Assembly (NCBI RefSeq): GCF_029873635.1
Contig: NC_080423.1
Span: 99,010,397 to 99,074,396, forward strand
Length of the DNA stretch: 64,000 bases
DNA from: Malania oleifera
Taxonomy: Eukaryota > Streptophyta > Magnoliopsida > Santalales > Ximeniaceae
Direction of reading: 5' to 3'
Shown here: positions 33,401 through 46,205 of the stretch, one piece after another
How positions within the stretch are numbered: position 1 is the stretch's first letter
Layout: the number at the start of each line of letters is the position of its first letter
Made by a program: the position numbers and the translations under genes
The notes under the pieces: model-generated
Told to the model about the DNA's origin: nothing
The model's database searches: none
Seen by the model: only the letters and a program-made list of their open reading frames with translations

Positions 33401-34070
33401 TATTTTAAAGGAGCTAATCAAAGACCATTATATTCAATTTAGGGATAATTCATGATTAATTGGGTACCATTCGTAGAATGTGTGTGTAGGAGATGACAAT
33501 ACCTTCGCCTCACATAATTAAACTCTCGATCCCAATTCTGCTAAAAGCAAACCAAGGCTACAGGTTCCTTGACCTAAGTTTAGTATAGAGAACCAATTAA
33601 CAAGTTGTAATTAGGTGATCTAACCACACTTAGGTAAATTATAAGTTAGTGACGACTCCATCAAATTTTCAACATTATTATACCCCGCCAATCCTGAGAC
33701 CCTTCTTCAGGACGTTGCGACAGGATCAACTAAAATTGATTTGGGTCAAAATGGATTGACCTAATTGAGGAAAAGGGCTGCCACGTGTCAGTCAGCGATG
33801 GTGACACATGACACTGATATTTTATATTTTATATTTTATGTTTTTTAATTCTTTTTTTTTTTTAATTTACTGCAGCAGGTGACATCAATAGAACACTCTT
33901 AATATGAAATTACAACAAACTCCTCATCTTATCTCTAATATCTCTCATATAACCTACACCTACATCTCCACCTCCACATAGAATCCTTCCCCATAGTAAT
34001 ATTATCAAGATAGCTTGGATATTAATTAAGATCCTATTTGGATCATGGATTTTATTTGAGAAAAGAAAAA
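29959..34070. repeat. Tandem block, copy 2 (about 4.1 kb)
   Basis: This is the shorter copy of the block at 25214-29870. It ends with an LTR terminus GGACGTTGCGACA at about 33722 (reading TGTCGCAACGTCC on the minus strand) and about 340 bp of flank. It keeps intact-looking palindromes such as GACCACGTGGTC (about 31079), which are broken by extra bases in copy 1. That suggests this copy is the truer sequence. Confidence 0.85.
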
Positions 34071-34714
34071 TAAAAAGAAAAATAAGAAAAAAAATCTTCA
34101 TTTTTATTATATTTTTCCTCTGTTTTAAGTAGTAGTAAAATAGAATTTTTCTATAATATGATTAAAAATTAAGAAAGTTAGTGTTAATGATATACAAACT
34201 AAAATTTTCAACATTAATTTGATATATATTTTATTTTCTTTCTTTCTTTCCTTAATAGTTAAACATCAAATAACATATTTTTTTCATGTTTTTCTTTCCT
34301 TTAAATAATATATTCTAAATTCCAAGCAAGATAGAAATGTAAAAATTTAAATCTAATTCTAACGAAATATTGTTCACGGACCTCACAATTTTGCCTCACC
34401 TCATGAAAAATATTCGTATATATGCAGTCAATTAATAATTATTTAATACAATAATAACTTAGTTTTATGGAAATATTAAGATGTAGTAAAAAGGAACGTA
34501 GACTTGACTTGGAGTAGCATTTATCACATTTCATTCATTTATTAGCTTATGTAGGTAATTTTGGCGATTATTTTTTCATTAAAAAATTGTTAAGTTCAAA
34601 CTACACATCTAATCTTTGATTAAAGTGTTATTTATTGACCTAAGGAGTCATTTGTGTGGGTCAGTCAAATAATTAATTGAACTCGCCATGTCCACTAGCT
34701 CGTAGACTGGATCC
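34071..34714. other. AT-rich spacer
   Basis: No gene or mobile element was recognised. The sequence resembles the AT-rich intergenic DNA of the receptor cluster. Confidence 0.4.
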
Positions 34715-34850
34715 GTGAGGTTTTACAACGTTTCTTATGGACTTGAACTTGCCGTGGCCTGGCCACTTACGCGTAGTCTTTTGGCTGTCGTTGTCAAGAC
34801 TCGCCTTCCATGGCACTATAGCAGTAGTGACGTATTATAAAAACAAAGAA
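34715..34850 (-). pseudogene. Scrap of LRR-RLK N-terminal exon
   Basis: On the plus strand, CCGTGAGGTTTTACAACG, TCTTATGGACTTG and GTTGTCAAGACTCGCCTTCC match the LRRNT-coding part of gene 3 (about 62160-62330 on the opposite sense) in order. Internal DNA is missing and no open frame remains. It is a heavily decayed copy of the N-terminal exon. Confidence 0.7.
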
Positions 34851-35799
34851 ATTAGCATCACTACAATGTTCAGCTCAACGATCAAGTTATATTATATTAT
34901 AAATTATATTGAGTCTTGTTCGTGACATGACCAACTTAAATTGATTTTTAAAACAAAAAAAATGTGCCATATGTTTTTTATGCGGGAATGTATTCGCACC
35001 TCTTATGTTTGACAAATGATATATAATTAATTATAGATTATCTTAAAATTAAATTTAATAATCTTAAATTAACTCTTTTTTTAAAAAATAAATAATTAAT
35101 TAATTAAAAGGAGATTAAAATTTTTTGTGCGATTTAAGAATGTTTAATAAGACCTCCAAACAAAATGATCTTATTAGATAAACTTCCCTCAAAACTAATA
35201 TAATTGAGGTGTAAAATATCTCATTATCCTTTTTTAAATCATAGGGACGCACGCAGGTAAGAACTAGGGAAAATGTCAAATTATAAGTAAAAGAATTTTT
35301 AAAATCATCCCCAGATTTTTCAAAAATTTCTTGTAGAAATTTTATAAAACTTTTTTACATTTAAAAAAATTTCTAAGATTTTTAAAGACATTTCCTTATT
35401 TTTTTTCAAACTTGAAATAGCCCAAAAATATTTTTTTTCCCTATTTTTTTGACATTCAAAACATTTTTTTTATTTTCCCCAATTTTTCCTTATTTTTTTT
35501 TTCATTTTTTAGTAGAAGCTAATTAAAAAATAAGTAAATAATTAAATAATGGCTTAGGAAACAGACCGATTTGACCAGTTTAGGAAGTGGGGGCCACGTA
35601 TCAAACCAGAGTGGTGACATGTGACAAAAAAAATTTATTCTCTTTGTTATTTTTTTTTTAATAATTGTGGCAGGGTGATGTAAGCATGATGTCACCCTAC
35701 CAGGTGGCGGTCTTTGAGTGGCTCAGGAAAATGATAAGGATCTCTTCTCTCATTTTCTCTGTATTCATTCTCTCTTCTCTCTATCTCTTCTTTTGTTCT

Positions 35800-36110
35800 T
35801 TATTATTGTTTTCTCTCTTCTCTTTTCTTATTCTATGGTTCCCTCTGGTTCTCTTTATTCTATGATTCTTTGATCCAGTGTTCTCTGTTGTTCTCTCAAG
35901 TTCTACGGTTTTTTTTATCTCTATTGTTCCTTCTTGTTCTATGGTTCTTTGATCTCTATAGTTCTCATGGGTTCTATGGTTCTCTGATCTATGTTGTTAT
36001 CTTGGGTGTTATGGTTCTCTAATCTTTATGGTTTTCTCGGATTCTATGGTTCTCTTATCTATGTGGTTCTCTTGGGTTCTATTGATCTCTACTATTCTCT
36101 TAGGTTTGAA
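35800..36110 (+). repeat. Degenerate TTCTATGGTTCTCT repeats
   Basis: The motif recurs roughly every 35-45 bp, with TCTCTTGGG strings between. It is low-complexity and non-coding. Confidence 0.7.
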
Positions 36111-36294
36111 AATGTGTAGGTTTTTTTTTCTTGCAGACTCAACAAATCACTCTAGAATGACAAAGCTTGGCTGATTTCATCTGAACACAGGAAGTGTTTT
36201 TCCTTTTTGTTTTGACAATTTGTGTCTTGATCTGTTAGGATTTTTTGTTAAGCTTGGACATGTGTCCTTGGGTTTCAGGTTTTTATTGGTTGAT

Positions 36295-36485
36295 TAGGCT
36301 CTAAATAGGTTGGATTTGGGCTCTGGTTGGGTTGGTTGGGCTTGGGTTGGGTTGGTTTGGGCTCTGGTTGGGTCGGTTTGGGCACTCATTGGGTTAGATT
36401 GGGCTTTGGTTGGGTTGGTTTGACTTTGGTTGGGTTGGGTTGGATTTTGCCCTGGTTGGGTTGGTTTGGGCTCTAGTTGGTTGGC
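36295..36485 (+). repeat. G/T-rich repeat with G-quadruplex pattern
   Basis: GGTTGGGTTGGTTTGGGCTC-type units recur about every 35 bp. GGG runs at 36329-36331, 36338-36340, 36344-36346, 36349-36351 and 36359-36361 satisfy the usual quadruplex rule (loops of up to 7). Confidence 0.7.
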
Positions 36486-36539
36486 TAGTCTTTGGCTACT
36501 GTAGGGCTTGCTTTAAAAAAATGAGTCCCCCAGGTTTTT

Positions 36540-37030
36540 TTTTTTTTTTTTTTTAAATGTGGGTTTTGAAAATTTGTGCACGGGTTGCTTTTTTTTAAAA
36601 ATAATAATAACTTAGGCTCAGGTTATTTAAAAAACAAAAAAACAAAAATGGGCCTGGGTGGTTTAAACAGTGGGCCTAGGTGTTTGGACTTTTAAACCTT
36701 GGGCCTGGTCTTTGGGCTTTTAGAAAAGGACCTAGGTTTTTGGGTATAAATAGTGGGTCTGGGTGTTTGGGCTTTCAGATTGTGGGCTGGCTTTTGGGCT
36801 TTTAAAAGAATAGAAAGGCTTGGTCTTTGAGTTTAAAGTGGCATGGTCTTTTTTTTTTTTTTTTTTTCAAAGCATGGGTTTGGGAGCTTTTCGTTAGAGC
36901 ATGGGCTTGGGGGCTGGTCTTTGAGTTTAAAGTGGGCATGGTCTTTTTTTTTTTTTTTTTAAGCATGGGTTTGGGAGCTTTTCTTTTGAGCATGGGCTAG
37001 GGGCTTTTCTTTTAGAGCATGAGCTTGGGA
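36540..37030 (+). repeat. Imperfect repeats with long T runs
   Basis: The string GGTCTTTGAGTTTAAAGTGG occurs at about 36821 and 36917. Each copy is followed by a T run of about 20 and GCATGGGTTTGGGAGCTTTT, giving a roughly 96-bp duplication. Related TGGGCTT/GGGCCTGG units lie on both sides. Confidence 0.7.
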
Positions 37031-37819
37031 ACTTGCTTAGAGAAGGGGCTTTGAGGCTTGTGTTTTGAACTACATGGGAGATACTCCTTTCTATTCTAGT
37101 TGAATATCTATAGTAAGATCATGGAAGTAAAACAAACATGTAACCTGACTTACCTTAGGTCTTCCTACTCCTTTGGGTCTTCTTTTCCTACTTGTTACCC
37201 TTTTGGTTACTTCTTATCCAGTGTTTGGGACGTGCTTAGGTCTCTAGCCTTTGCCCCTCTTGTTATGGTAACCCCTCTACGTACCCAGAGGTTCATTGGC
37301 TCTTACCTTCCTCTAGTTGTGAGAACCCATTTAGGTTGTGCTCTCCGATTCTAACCTTAATCACAACTAGGGTTTCTCACCCAACTCTAACTATAGCATT
37401 GTCTCTCTTTTTTCCATTTTGTTCCCCTACTTTGTTTGTGTCTTTTACCCTCTGCGAAGGCCCCAATCTATAAGGTTAGGGTCTCATCCAGTATAGGCAA
37501 TAAACCAAACCTTCCTTAACCAACTCTTTCCTTGTATCCAATTTCCCATGCTCATGCTTTCCTTCCTATAGAAAAACTCCCATCCCCGACCATGGCTCAT
37601 TGAAATCGGATTCTCTAAGTTGATTTCTTTCCATATGGGTTCCTAGGTGAGTAATAGGATTAGGAAACAAATCAAGCCTCTTTACTGCCAATCATTCATG
37701 TTTAAGAAACAAAATTTTCAATTTATTACTAACTCAATCCAAAAAATCACTCCCTTTATTGCTTGATTTCGTCTAACGTCTCTTTGTTTGTGCATATGCC
37801 AACGGAGGTGCTTGAATAT

Positions 37820-37995
37820 CCTTTGGATATTCCTTGTATTTCCTTGTATTCCCCCCACATTTCCTTATATTTTATGCATTCCCCCTGTATTTCCCTGTAT
37901 TTCTATGTATTTCCCCCCTCACTTCCCTTTATTTCATGTATTTCCTTGGATTTCCCCACATTTCCTTGTATTTCATCTATTTCCCTATATGTGGA
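37820..37995 (+). repeat. TATTTCC-type short tandem repeat
   Basis: TTTCCTTGTATTTCC and CCCCACATTTCC variants recur every 10-11 bp. Three overlapping frames stay open for this reason and are not genes. Confidence 0.8.
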
Positions 37996-38063
37996 AGTTC
38001 TGATGTACCCAAATAAATGCAAAATTTGTTATTTAAGGTCCCGGTTAAAATTAGGTGTCTACA

Positions 38064-38399
38064 ACTACCACTCTTTATAGGTTTGTTGCTTTAAGATGAT
38101 AGTAAGAGTCATCTTCTATTATCTGTTAGCAAAAAATTTATAAAGACAAGAAACACAAATTTTGGACCGAGTCTTATATAACAAAAAAAAGAGATGTATG
38201 GGATAGTCAAAGCAACTACAAATTTTATTATGACGAAAATGTTTTTCAAATATTGGAGCATCGGTCCTCAAATCCAAGTGATTTTTGCAAAAAAAAATAT
38301 CTCTCAAATATTGGGACATTAGTCCTCAAATCCTAGTGGTTCTTTCTAAATTGCTTTGTCTAATTTAGGCATACGCCTCCAAAATTCAAATGATCAAAT
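38064..38399. other. Short-repeat DNA, no gene
   Basis: ATATTGG(A/G)(A/G)CAT..GTCCTCAAATCC occurs twice about 70 bp apart. No frame resembles a protein. Confidence 0.5.
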
Positions 38400-38605
38400 C
38401 CAAGTTGTTCTAACTATCTCGTTCATTTGAGTGGTCTCATCCAAGTGTCATTGACTAACTCGTTCATTCAAGTGGTCACATCCAAGTTTTCTTGACTAAC
38501 TCGTTCATTCGAGTGGTCTCACCCAAGTTGTCCTGACTATCTCGTTCATTCAAGAGGTCTCATCCAAGTTTTCATGACTCTCTCATTCATTCGAGTGGTT
38601 TCATC
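38400..38605 (+). repeat. 41-bp tandem repeat, 5 copies
   Basis: CGTTCATTC(G/A)AGTGGTC recurs with GTTCAT/ATTCAT at 38421, 38462, 38503, 38544 and 38585, exactly 41 bp apart. Confidence 0.9.
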
Positions 38606-38858
38606 TAAATTATTATGGCTATTTCAGAGGCATGTGACATTAAAAATTCCCAAATTTGAATAGTCCCTTTCAAGTTGTTATGGCTATCTCAGAGGCATGT
38701 GGCATTGAGAGTTCTTGAATCTAAGTAGTCTCTTTCAAGTTATTTTAGCTATTTCGAAGGCATGTGGCATTGAAAGTTCCTAAATCCAAATAGTCCCTTT
38801 CAAGTTGTTATGGCTATCTCAGAGGTATGTGACATTTAGAGTTCATAAATTTGAGTAG
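38606..38858 (+). repeat. 65-bp tandem repeat, 4 copies
   Basis: TGGCTATCTCAGAGGCATGT (with variants) starts at 38616, 38681, 38746 and 38811, exactly 65 bp apart, right before the LTR start at 38859. Confidence 0.9.
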
Positions 38859-39164
38859 TGTAGAGACCCGAAAAATGTAATAATAAAAGAAATTAGAAAA
38901 AGAGGATTTTTGGCTAGGAGATGAGAAGACCGACGACGGTTTTCTAGAGTATTAAGAAAATTGTCGACGGTTATGGGGTTTTACTGCAGGCCGATAATAG
39001 GTAAAAAGATAAATTTGGCCGGTTAAAGAGAAAATCGGCGACGATTTTCTGAAAGGCTGTGAAAATCGTTGATGGTTTTCTCTGCAGTGAGGGTATTAAA
39101 GAGGATCCCGCGAGTTTCATTTCAGAAAAAAAAAAAAAAAAATTTGCTTCTCTCTCTCTCTCTC
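38859..39164 (+). mobile_element. Outer gypsy LTR fragment, left part
   Basis: It starts TGTAGAGACCCGAAAAATG, the same start class as the Tekay-like LTRs but on the plus strand. It carries its own GTCGACG-type motif array (38930-39085, for example AATTGTCGACGGTT). It is interrupted in a CT microsatellite by the gypsy element at 39165-48310. Confidence 0.6.
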
Positions 39165-40787
39165 TATAACAACTTCAATTTCTTAATATAAAATATAACA
39201 TAATAAATGGAAAAGTTGACCTGAACCCGCGGGTAACGAGGATGCCTGTCAATCACAGCAGAAACCTAAGCAGCAGCAAGCATAAAATCTAGATCATCCA
39301 TCCACAAAGTGTAACACCATAGTTTACTACCACATCATAATACTGTGTTTATATACATCCTCATAAACATCAAAATAACTTTAGGATCAAACACAAAATA
39401 ATTCTGACCCTAGTACGAAATCTTACCCTCCTAACGGGGTAATAACACTGACTCAATGGCGGCCACGACTCGCCTGTCACTCAGGGTCTCCTAAAAAATA
39501 CATTTAGTTCGGGGGTAAGACACTTCTCAGTAAGGGAAAATAAACTAAATACAGCTGTGTGGCAACATGAACATTTAATGTACATATACAATACATTTCA
39601 TATATCTGTAGGCATTTATCGTAACATACTGAATAATCATTTACTTTCAAACTTGCTAATAAATCATATCGTACGTAAAACATCTGTTATAACTGATAAT
39701 ATTGAAAACATACCCAAGATGCATAGCTAGCTAATGTCATGTATTACCCCCCATGACGGGTTGTGCAGCCCGAAAGCCAGACCCGACAATGGCTGGTTGA
39801 CCACTACTGAGTCAAATATGTCTATAAGTATGATGGGCCCGCCACACCCTGGTCTGGACTGCCAGGTAGACGTCCACACTCTACTGAAAGCCACATCGAC
39901 TATCCATCTCCTACCCTCTCGTGGAGTGGTTAGCACTAATCTGAACATAGATATCTGATCTATATAGCTACGACACCGTGCTCCTGAACTGAACTAAACT
40001 AACATCCAGGTTTTGATAACATATAATATGTGATAATATAACATTATTTCATAATTATGGCCTTGTGCCGAACATTTCATAAATACGGCCTTGCGCCAAC
40101 ATCATACATAAATACGGCCTTGCGCCGAAATCATATATAAATACGTCATTCTAAAAATAATCATTTAATCATATATTTGTCAAAATCATAATGTACCGTA
40201 TACTTTCATAACTTCTCAAATCATACTAAATTCATATCATTATCATATCATAATATTTTTTCCACTTAAAATAATATTCATGCCACACATTTGCTGTATA
40301 AAACCATAAATTGCATTTTAAAATCATACTTTCTGGCATCTCATACATATATATACATTTCAACATATCAGCAGTATTTTTCTCAAATGTACATTTCCTT
40401 CGTAATTTATAGATATAACACATGCTTTCCATAAAATAACTTTGCTCATAAATAGTAAAAATTTGCACGAAAATGACTGCTTCAGTTTATTCCCTTACCT
40501 GACTACTGAGAAAGCCCCTAAAATATCCTAGACTGACACCCGTAGGATTTCCTGATCAAGACTCTGAAAATGAAAACTCACAGTACTAAACTTCAGTATT
40601 TTACGTGTACATCATTTCTTATGACTACTATAAGATCAAATTTGGCTTAAAAAGTTTTACCTCAACTTAGAGATGATTTCCAACTTGCTTTCACCAATGA
40701 TCCGCTCCAGCAGATTTGGAGAGAACTTTCCCAAGAGCGTCGTGGTGACTTCGGGTTGTTGACCCGGCGTAAATTTAGCCTGAAATC

Positions 40788-40848
<61 letters not shown>

Positions 40849-41144
40849 TTAGCTTAGTTGAGAAGTTAAAACTTGGATTTTTGATATTTATAGGACTGGA
40901 TTCGTCGATGAGTCACGTCATTCGTCGACGAATCCTTTAATAATTTCATCGACGAAATTCAGTCCTCGTCGACGAAATTCAGTCGACTCAAACCTCTCTC
41001 GATATTTCCTTGTCAACGAAATTCAGTCTTCGTCGACGAGTTCTCTTATACCCTCATTGACGAATCCCCTGTGTTCGTCGACGAGTTCTCTAGTAATTTC
41101 CTTTCCTCTTTATTATTAAAATTCCATTTTTATTCGGGTTGTCA
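39165..41144 (-). repeat. 3' LTR of the gypsy element
   Basis: It is collinear with 46206-48310. On the minus strand it begins TGACAACCCG right after the polypurine tract. It contains a (GA)n run at 40791-40849, a TACGGCCTTGCGCC short tandem repeat (40060-40150) and a TTCGTCGACGAA motif array (40905-41085). Confidence 0.88.
40791..40849 (+). repeat. (GA)n microsatellite in the 3' LTR
   Basis: The GA dinucleotide run is about 50 bp pure. The partner LTR has a longer tract at 47920-48014. Confidence 0.95.
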
Positions 41145-44100
41145 TGTTCTCCCCTCCTTATAAAATTTCATCCTCGAAATTTACAATTCATATAGTTTAT
41201 CATCCCTTAGGAAAAATGGTCTACTTACTTTATTACTTACCCTCACTTATGGCGGAGGAATATTGTGGTTACAACTCAAGTTCTGGGAGATTAAATATAC
41301 CCAAAGAAAATTTCTCCTAAAACTAAAATACCACACACTAACTAAAGTATTACATGTACCTAAAAAAGAAAACTACATATTTACTTACATTTTCTAATTA
41401 CATTTAAACTTCTTGGAATAATTGCGGATATTTTTGTCTAATCTGCTCCTCGAGCTCCCAAAAAGCCTCTTCTATCGCATGAGTCCTCCATAAAACTTTT
41501 ACTAGAGGAATCTTCTTACTACATAGTTCTTGTTCCTTTCTGTCCAAAATCTGTACTGGTACCTCCTCACAAACTAGAGAATCACTGAGATCTAACTCAC
41601 CATAACTGATAATATGAGAAGGATGTAGGACGTATTTCCTTAACATAGATACGTGGAATATGTCGTGTATTCTAGATAGTGTAGGTGGCAAAGCTAGTCT
41701 ATAAGCCACCGGCCCCACTTTCTCTAAAATCTCAAATGGACAGATGAATCTAGGGCTAAGTTTACCCTTCCTACCAAACCTCATAACTCCTTTTAACGGA
41801 GCTATCTTCAATAATACGTGATCACCCATATCAAACTCCAAATTTCTACGGCGATTGTCGGCATAACTCTTTTGTCGGCTTTGAGCTACACTGATTCTTT
41901 CCCTAATGAGCCAAACCTTATCGTACGCCTGTTGTACCAGCTCTGGACCCACAACTCGCCGCTCACCTATCTTATCCCACTACAAAGGAGATCAAGATCT
42001 CCTACCGTACAAGGCCTCAAACGGTGCCATGCCAATACTGGACTGGTAGCTGTTATTATACGCGAACTCCACCAGTGACATGAATTGAGTCCAGCTACCT
42101 CCAAAATCTAATACACATGCACAGAACATATCCTCTATTGCCTGTATCATCCTCTCATTTTGTCCGTCTGACTGAGGATAGAATGTCATGCTAAATGATA
42201 ACTGAGATCCTAAAGCATCCTGCAAACTTCTCCAGAATCGTGACGTGAAATGCGGGTCTCGATCTAACACAATAGATACAGACACCCCATGAGAACGAAC
42301 TATCTCCTGAATGTAAATCTCCACTAAACGGCTGAGGGAATAGCTAATCTTGATAGGCAGAAAATGGGCGGACTTAGTCAACTGGTCTACTATCACCCAA
42401 ATCGCATTCTGGCCATGCGATGTTGACGGCAGTGCTGAAACGAACTCCATGGATATATGATCCCACTTCCACTCTAGGATAAATAGAGGCTGCAACGGAC
42501 TTTCTAGCCTCTAGTGCTCAGCTTTTACCTGCTGGCACGTCAAGCACTATGCTACATACTCAGCAATCTCCCTCTTCATACCACTCCACTAGTAAAACTC
42601 TCGCAGATCCCTGTACATTTTTGTACTACCAAGATGGACTGTATATAAGGATCTGTGAGCCTCATCTAAAATAGTCCTCCTAATGTTAATATCAGCACGA
42701 ACACACAGCTTGGAACGGAACCGCAAAGCTCTGTCATCTGAAATGCAGAATTCCTCTCCCTGACCGCTCTGCACTTTGTCCATTACTTCCACCAATTTTG
42801 GATCTTCTTTCTGGGCGGCTTTAATTCTCTCTTGTAGAGTAGGCTATATCACTAGGATGACGATACATACTGGAGTATTAATCTCTATCAATTCAATGTT
42901 GAGTCTCTCTAGATCCATCATGATCGTACGCTGGATCTCCATAGCTGCTAACGCTGATACTCTAAACTTCCTGCTGAGTGCATCAGCTACCACATTTGCT
43001 TTCCTTGTGTGGTAACTGATAGTACAGTCAAAATCCTTAATCAACTCTAACCACCTTCTTTGTCTCATATTCAGATCCTTTTAGGTGAAGAAATATTTTA
43101 AACTCTTGTGGTTGGAGAAAATATCGCACTGCTCGCCGTACAGTAATGCCTCCAAATTTTCAATGCGTGTACCACTACAGCCAACTCAAGATCATGGCTA
43201 GGGTAGTTCTTTTCGTATTCTTTCAACTGTCTAGACGCATATGCCACTACCCTGTCATGCTGCATCAGTACACAATCAAGTCCCTTCAAGGACACATCAC
43301 TGTAGATAGTATAACCCTCACCCCAGACGGGATGATTAATACAGGCACTGTGACCAACCTCTGTTTCAGTTCCTGAAAACTCTGCTCACAGTTGTCATCC
43401 CATTCAAATCTGGCATTCTTCCTAATCAATCGTGTCAGAGGTCCTGATAAAGCTGAAAACCCTTCGACAAAACGACAGTAATATCCAGCTAACCCTAAGA
43501 AACTCCTGATCTTCTGGACGTTCCTCGGTCTAGCCTAGTTCACTATCGCCTCAATCTTGCTGGGATCTACAGAAATTTCGTCTCCTGAGATTACATGCCC
43601 TAAAAACACAACTTTCTCGAGTCAGAAGTCACATTTACTAAATTTTGCATACAGCTTCTTCTCCCTAAGCATCTGCAAGACTTGCCTCAAATGTATCTTG
43701 TGCTCTACATAGCTCCTCGAATAGACCAGTACATCATCAATAAAAACAACCACAAATTGATCTAAATATGTATGAAAAATTCTATTCATCAAACCTATAA
43801 ATATCACAAGAGCATTCGTTAGATCAAATGGCATAACAAGGAACTCATAATGCCCATACCTGGTCCTGAACGCTATCTTCAATACATCCTCTGCTCTCAC
43901 CTTTTCCTGATGGTAACCTGATATGAGGTCAATTTAGAATATACTCATGTACCCTGGAGCTGATCAAATAAGTAATCTATACGGGGTAAAGGATACTTGT
44001 TCTTGATAGTCACTTTATTAATCTCTCTGTAATCTATACACATCCTTATAGACCCGTCTTTCTTCTTTACAAATTGCACTGGAGCTCCCCACGGCGATAC

Positions 44101-46189
44101 GCTAGGTCGTATGAAACCTTTATCAAGTAAATCATGTAACTGGTCTTTCAATTCTGCCAATTCTGCCAATTCTGCTGGCGTCATTCGGTACGGTGCTTTA
44201 GAGATCGGCGCTGTACCTGAAAGTAGATCAATAAGAAAATCTACTTCATGATCAGGCGGCAAACCTGGTAATTCATCTGGGAACACATCTGTAAATTCTT
44301 TTACCACAGGTGTATTAATAAGTTTCAATTCATTTTCTGACATTTCCCTTACAAAAGCCACGAATCCCAGATAGCCATTCTAGAGCAGTCTCCTTGCCTG
44401 AACGGCTGAGACCACCTGAGCTAAGGATTGCACTTGTGACCCTGTAAATCTAAATTCTGGTTTCCCTAGAGGTCTAAAAATCACTTCTCTTGCACGACAG
44501 TCTATGATAGCAGAATTAGCTGCTAGCCAATCTATGCCGAAGATAATATCAAACTCGTGCATATCGAGCACCACCAAATCAGCAGATAAAATTCTCTCCT
44601 GAACATTAACTGGACAACCACAGAGCATCCTACTACATCTCACCGCTGACCCGGTCGGTGTAGCCACTAACAGTTCAGGATCTAATGATTGTGTTTCTGC
44701 CCCACATAATTTAGCACACCCCAAGGAAGCAAACGAGTGCGTGGCACCAGAATCAAAAAGTGCAATGACTTTAAATGAAAACATATTAACAGTACCTGTC
44801 ACCACATCGCCGACCGCCTCAGCATCACTCAGCATCAAAGCGAAAACCCTGGCTAGGGCCATATTTCTCTGCTGGCCTACTCGTAGCGCCTAGTAACCTC
44901 CTCGTGCAGGTCTAAGAGCAGGAACAACACCAATCTGCGTCACACACTCCCTCATCATATGTCCTGACTCTCTGCACCGGTAGCAGACACCTTGCCTGGC
45001 ACGACACTCTCTTGGGTGCCTCTTCCCGCAAGATGGGCAAGCTAGAGATGGTTGCACACCCTAGAAACCGCGATTCCCGGTCTCTTGTCTCTAGTCTCTA
45101 TAATAGCCACCTCTCTTCCATGAACCACGTCCAAACCCCTGCTGAGAACCAGAAGGTATGGATCTCTTCTTCTATCTCTGTTCCTCAGCCTCCAACCGAT
45201 CACCAATTTCTGCTATAGTGGCTCGGTCAACCAACTCGGCAAAGTCCTGCAACTTTAGTACCGATACTTGCTTGTATATTTCTCTCTTTAGGTCTCTCTC
45301 AAATTGTCGTACCTTCTCCACCTCATCTGGAATAATGTATGGGGCAAATCAAGATAGCTTGATGAACCTCGCCACGTACTGCTGTACTGACAGTTGTCTG
45401 TGCTTCAGATTCAGGAACTCTTCAATCTTAGCCTCCCTGGAAGAGGTTGGAAAATTACTGTAGAAGAATATTTCTTTAAACTGCTCCCACGTCATCTCCA
45501 CGGGTATAGTTCTCTGCTGCTCTAAAAGTCTCACTGCTGACCACCATCTCTCGGCCTCTCTAGTCAATCTATAGGTGGCAAACAACACCTTCTGCTCCTC
45601 TAAATACTGCAGCACTGCAAATATTTTCTCTATTTCCTGCACTTAGTTTTCAGTAACTACAAGATCTATCCCTCCTGAGAAAGCCGAAGGACTCATCTTA
45701 ATAAACTTATCGATTGAACTACCGTGGCCTGTCGATGGACCACTTGGTTTCTTCGAACTCCTGGAAATTTCTACCATAACCTGTTGTGCCACGCTGCGTA
45801 AAATGACATCTAAATCACTACCCGCAATGCCTAAGGGTCTAGCACCCTCACTCCCACTGGTGTGGGCACTATTGGCACCAAGGTCCGTCCTGAAAAACAT
45901 GTAACTTAACTCAAAACCTCCTTCTCTATATATATCACTCAACTCATATGGTATATTCTCTAATTTAATTCATTTTTCCTAATCTTAATTCAAGGTTCAA
46001 TTATGCAACCTAGATACCCAACCCGACAATAGTTTACAATGACTTTCCTGAAATTGTCACCCCAGGAAAATCACACAAACCACCACGGAAGTCCTGTATC
46101 TAGACTACAAAACCAGACCTCAAATTCCTTTATCCTATACTCTAATATTATATTGCTGCACTCTGGAGTCTATAGAACCTAGAATCCTA

Positions 46190-46202
46190 GGCTATGATAC
46201 CA
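46190..46202 (-). other. Primer-binding site of the gypsy element
   Basis: TGGTATCATAGCC on the minus strand lies three bases inside the 5' LTR. It is close to the plant initiator Met tRNA 3' complement used by most Ty3/gypsy elements. Confidence 0.8.
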
Positions 46203-46205
46203 AAT

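Larger units (their letters stand above)
34950..38063 (+). mobile_element. LTR relic of the TGTCRC...TCTACA family
   Basis: It ends TTAGGTGTCTACA at 38063, matching the sense end of 8079-10883. Its first part (34960-35560) parallels 24940-25560, including AAGACCTCCAAAC and TTATTAGATAAACT. The first bases (TGTCRC) are lost. A CT-rich leader-like stretch (35740-36120) with TTCTATGGTTCTCT repeats follows, then G/T-rich and poly-T repeats. No pol domain is present. Confidence 0.55.

Noticed and set aside
37763-38080. Three overlapping plus-strand frames rich in P, F and S
   Set aside because: They are driven by the TATTTCC-type short tandem repeat.
39734-39958. 74-codon frame conserved at 39734-39958 and 46775-46999, with a relative at 49062-49319
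   Set aside because: It lies in homologous positions of gypsy LTRs, so conservation reflects shared LTR ancestry rather than a gene.
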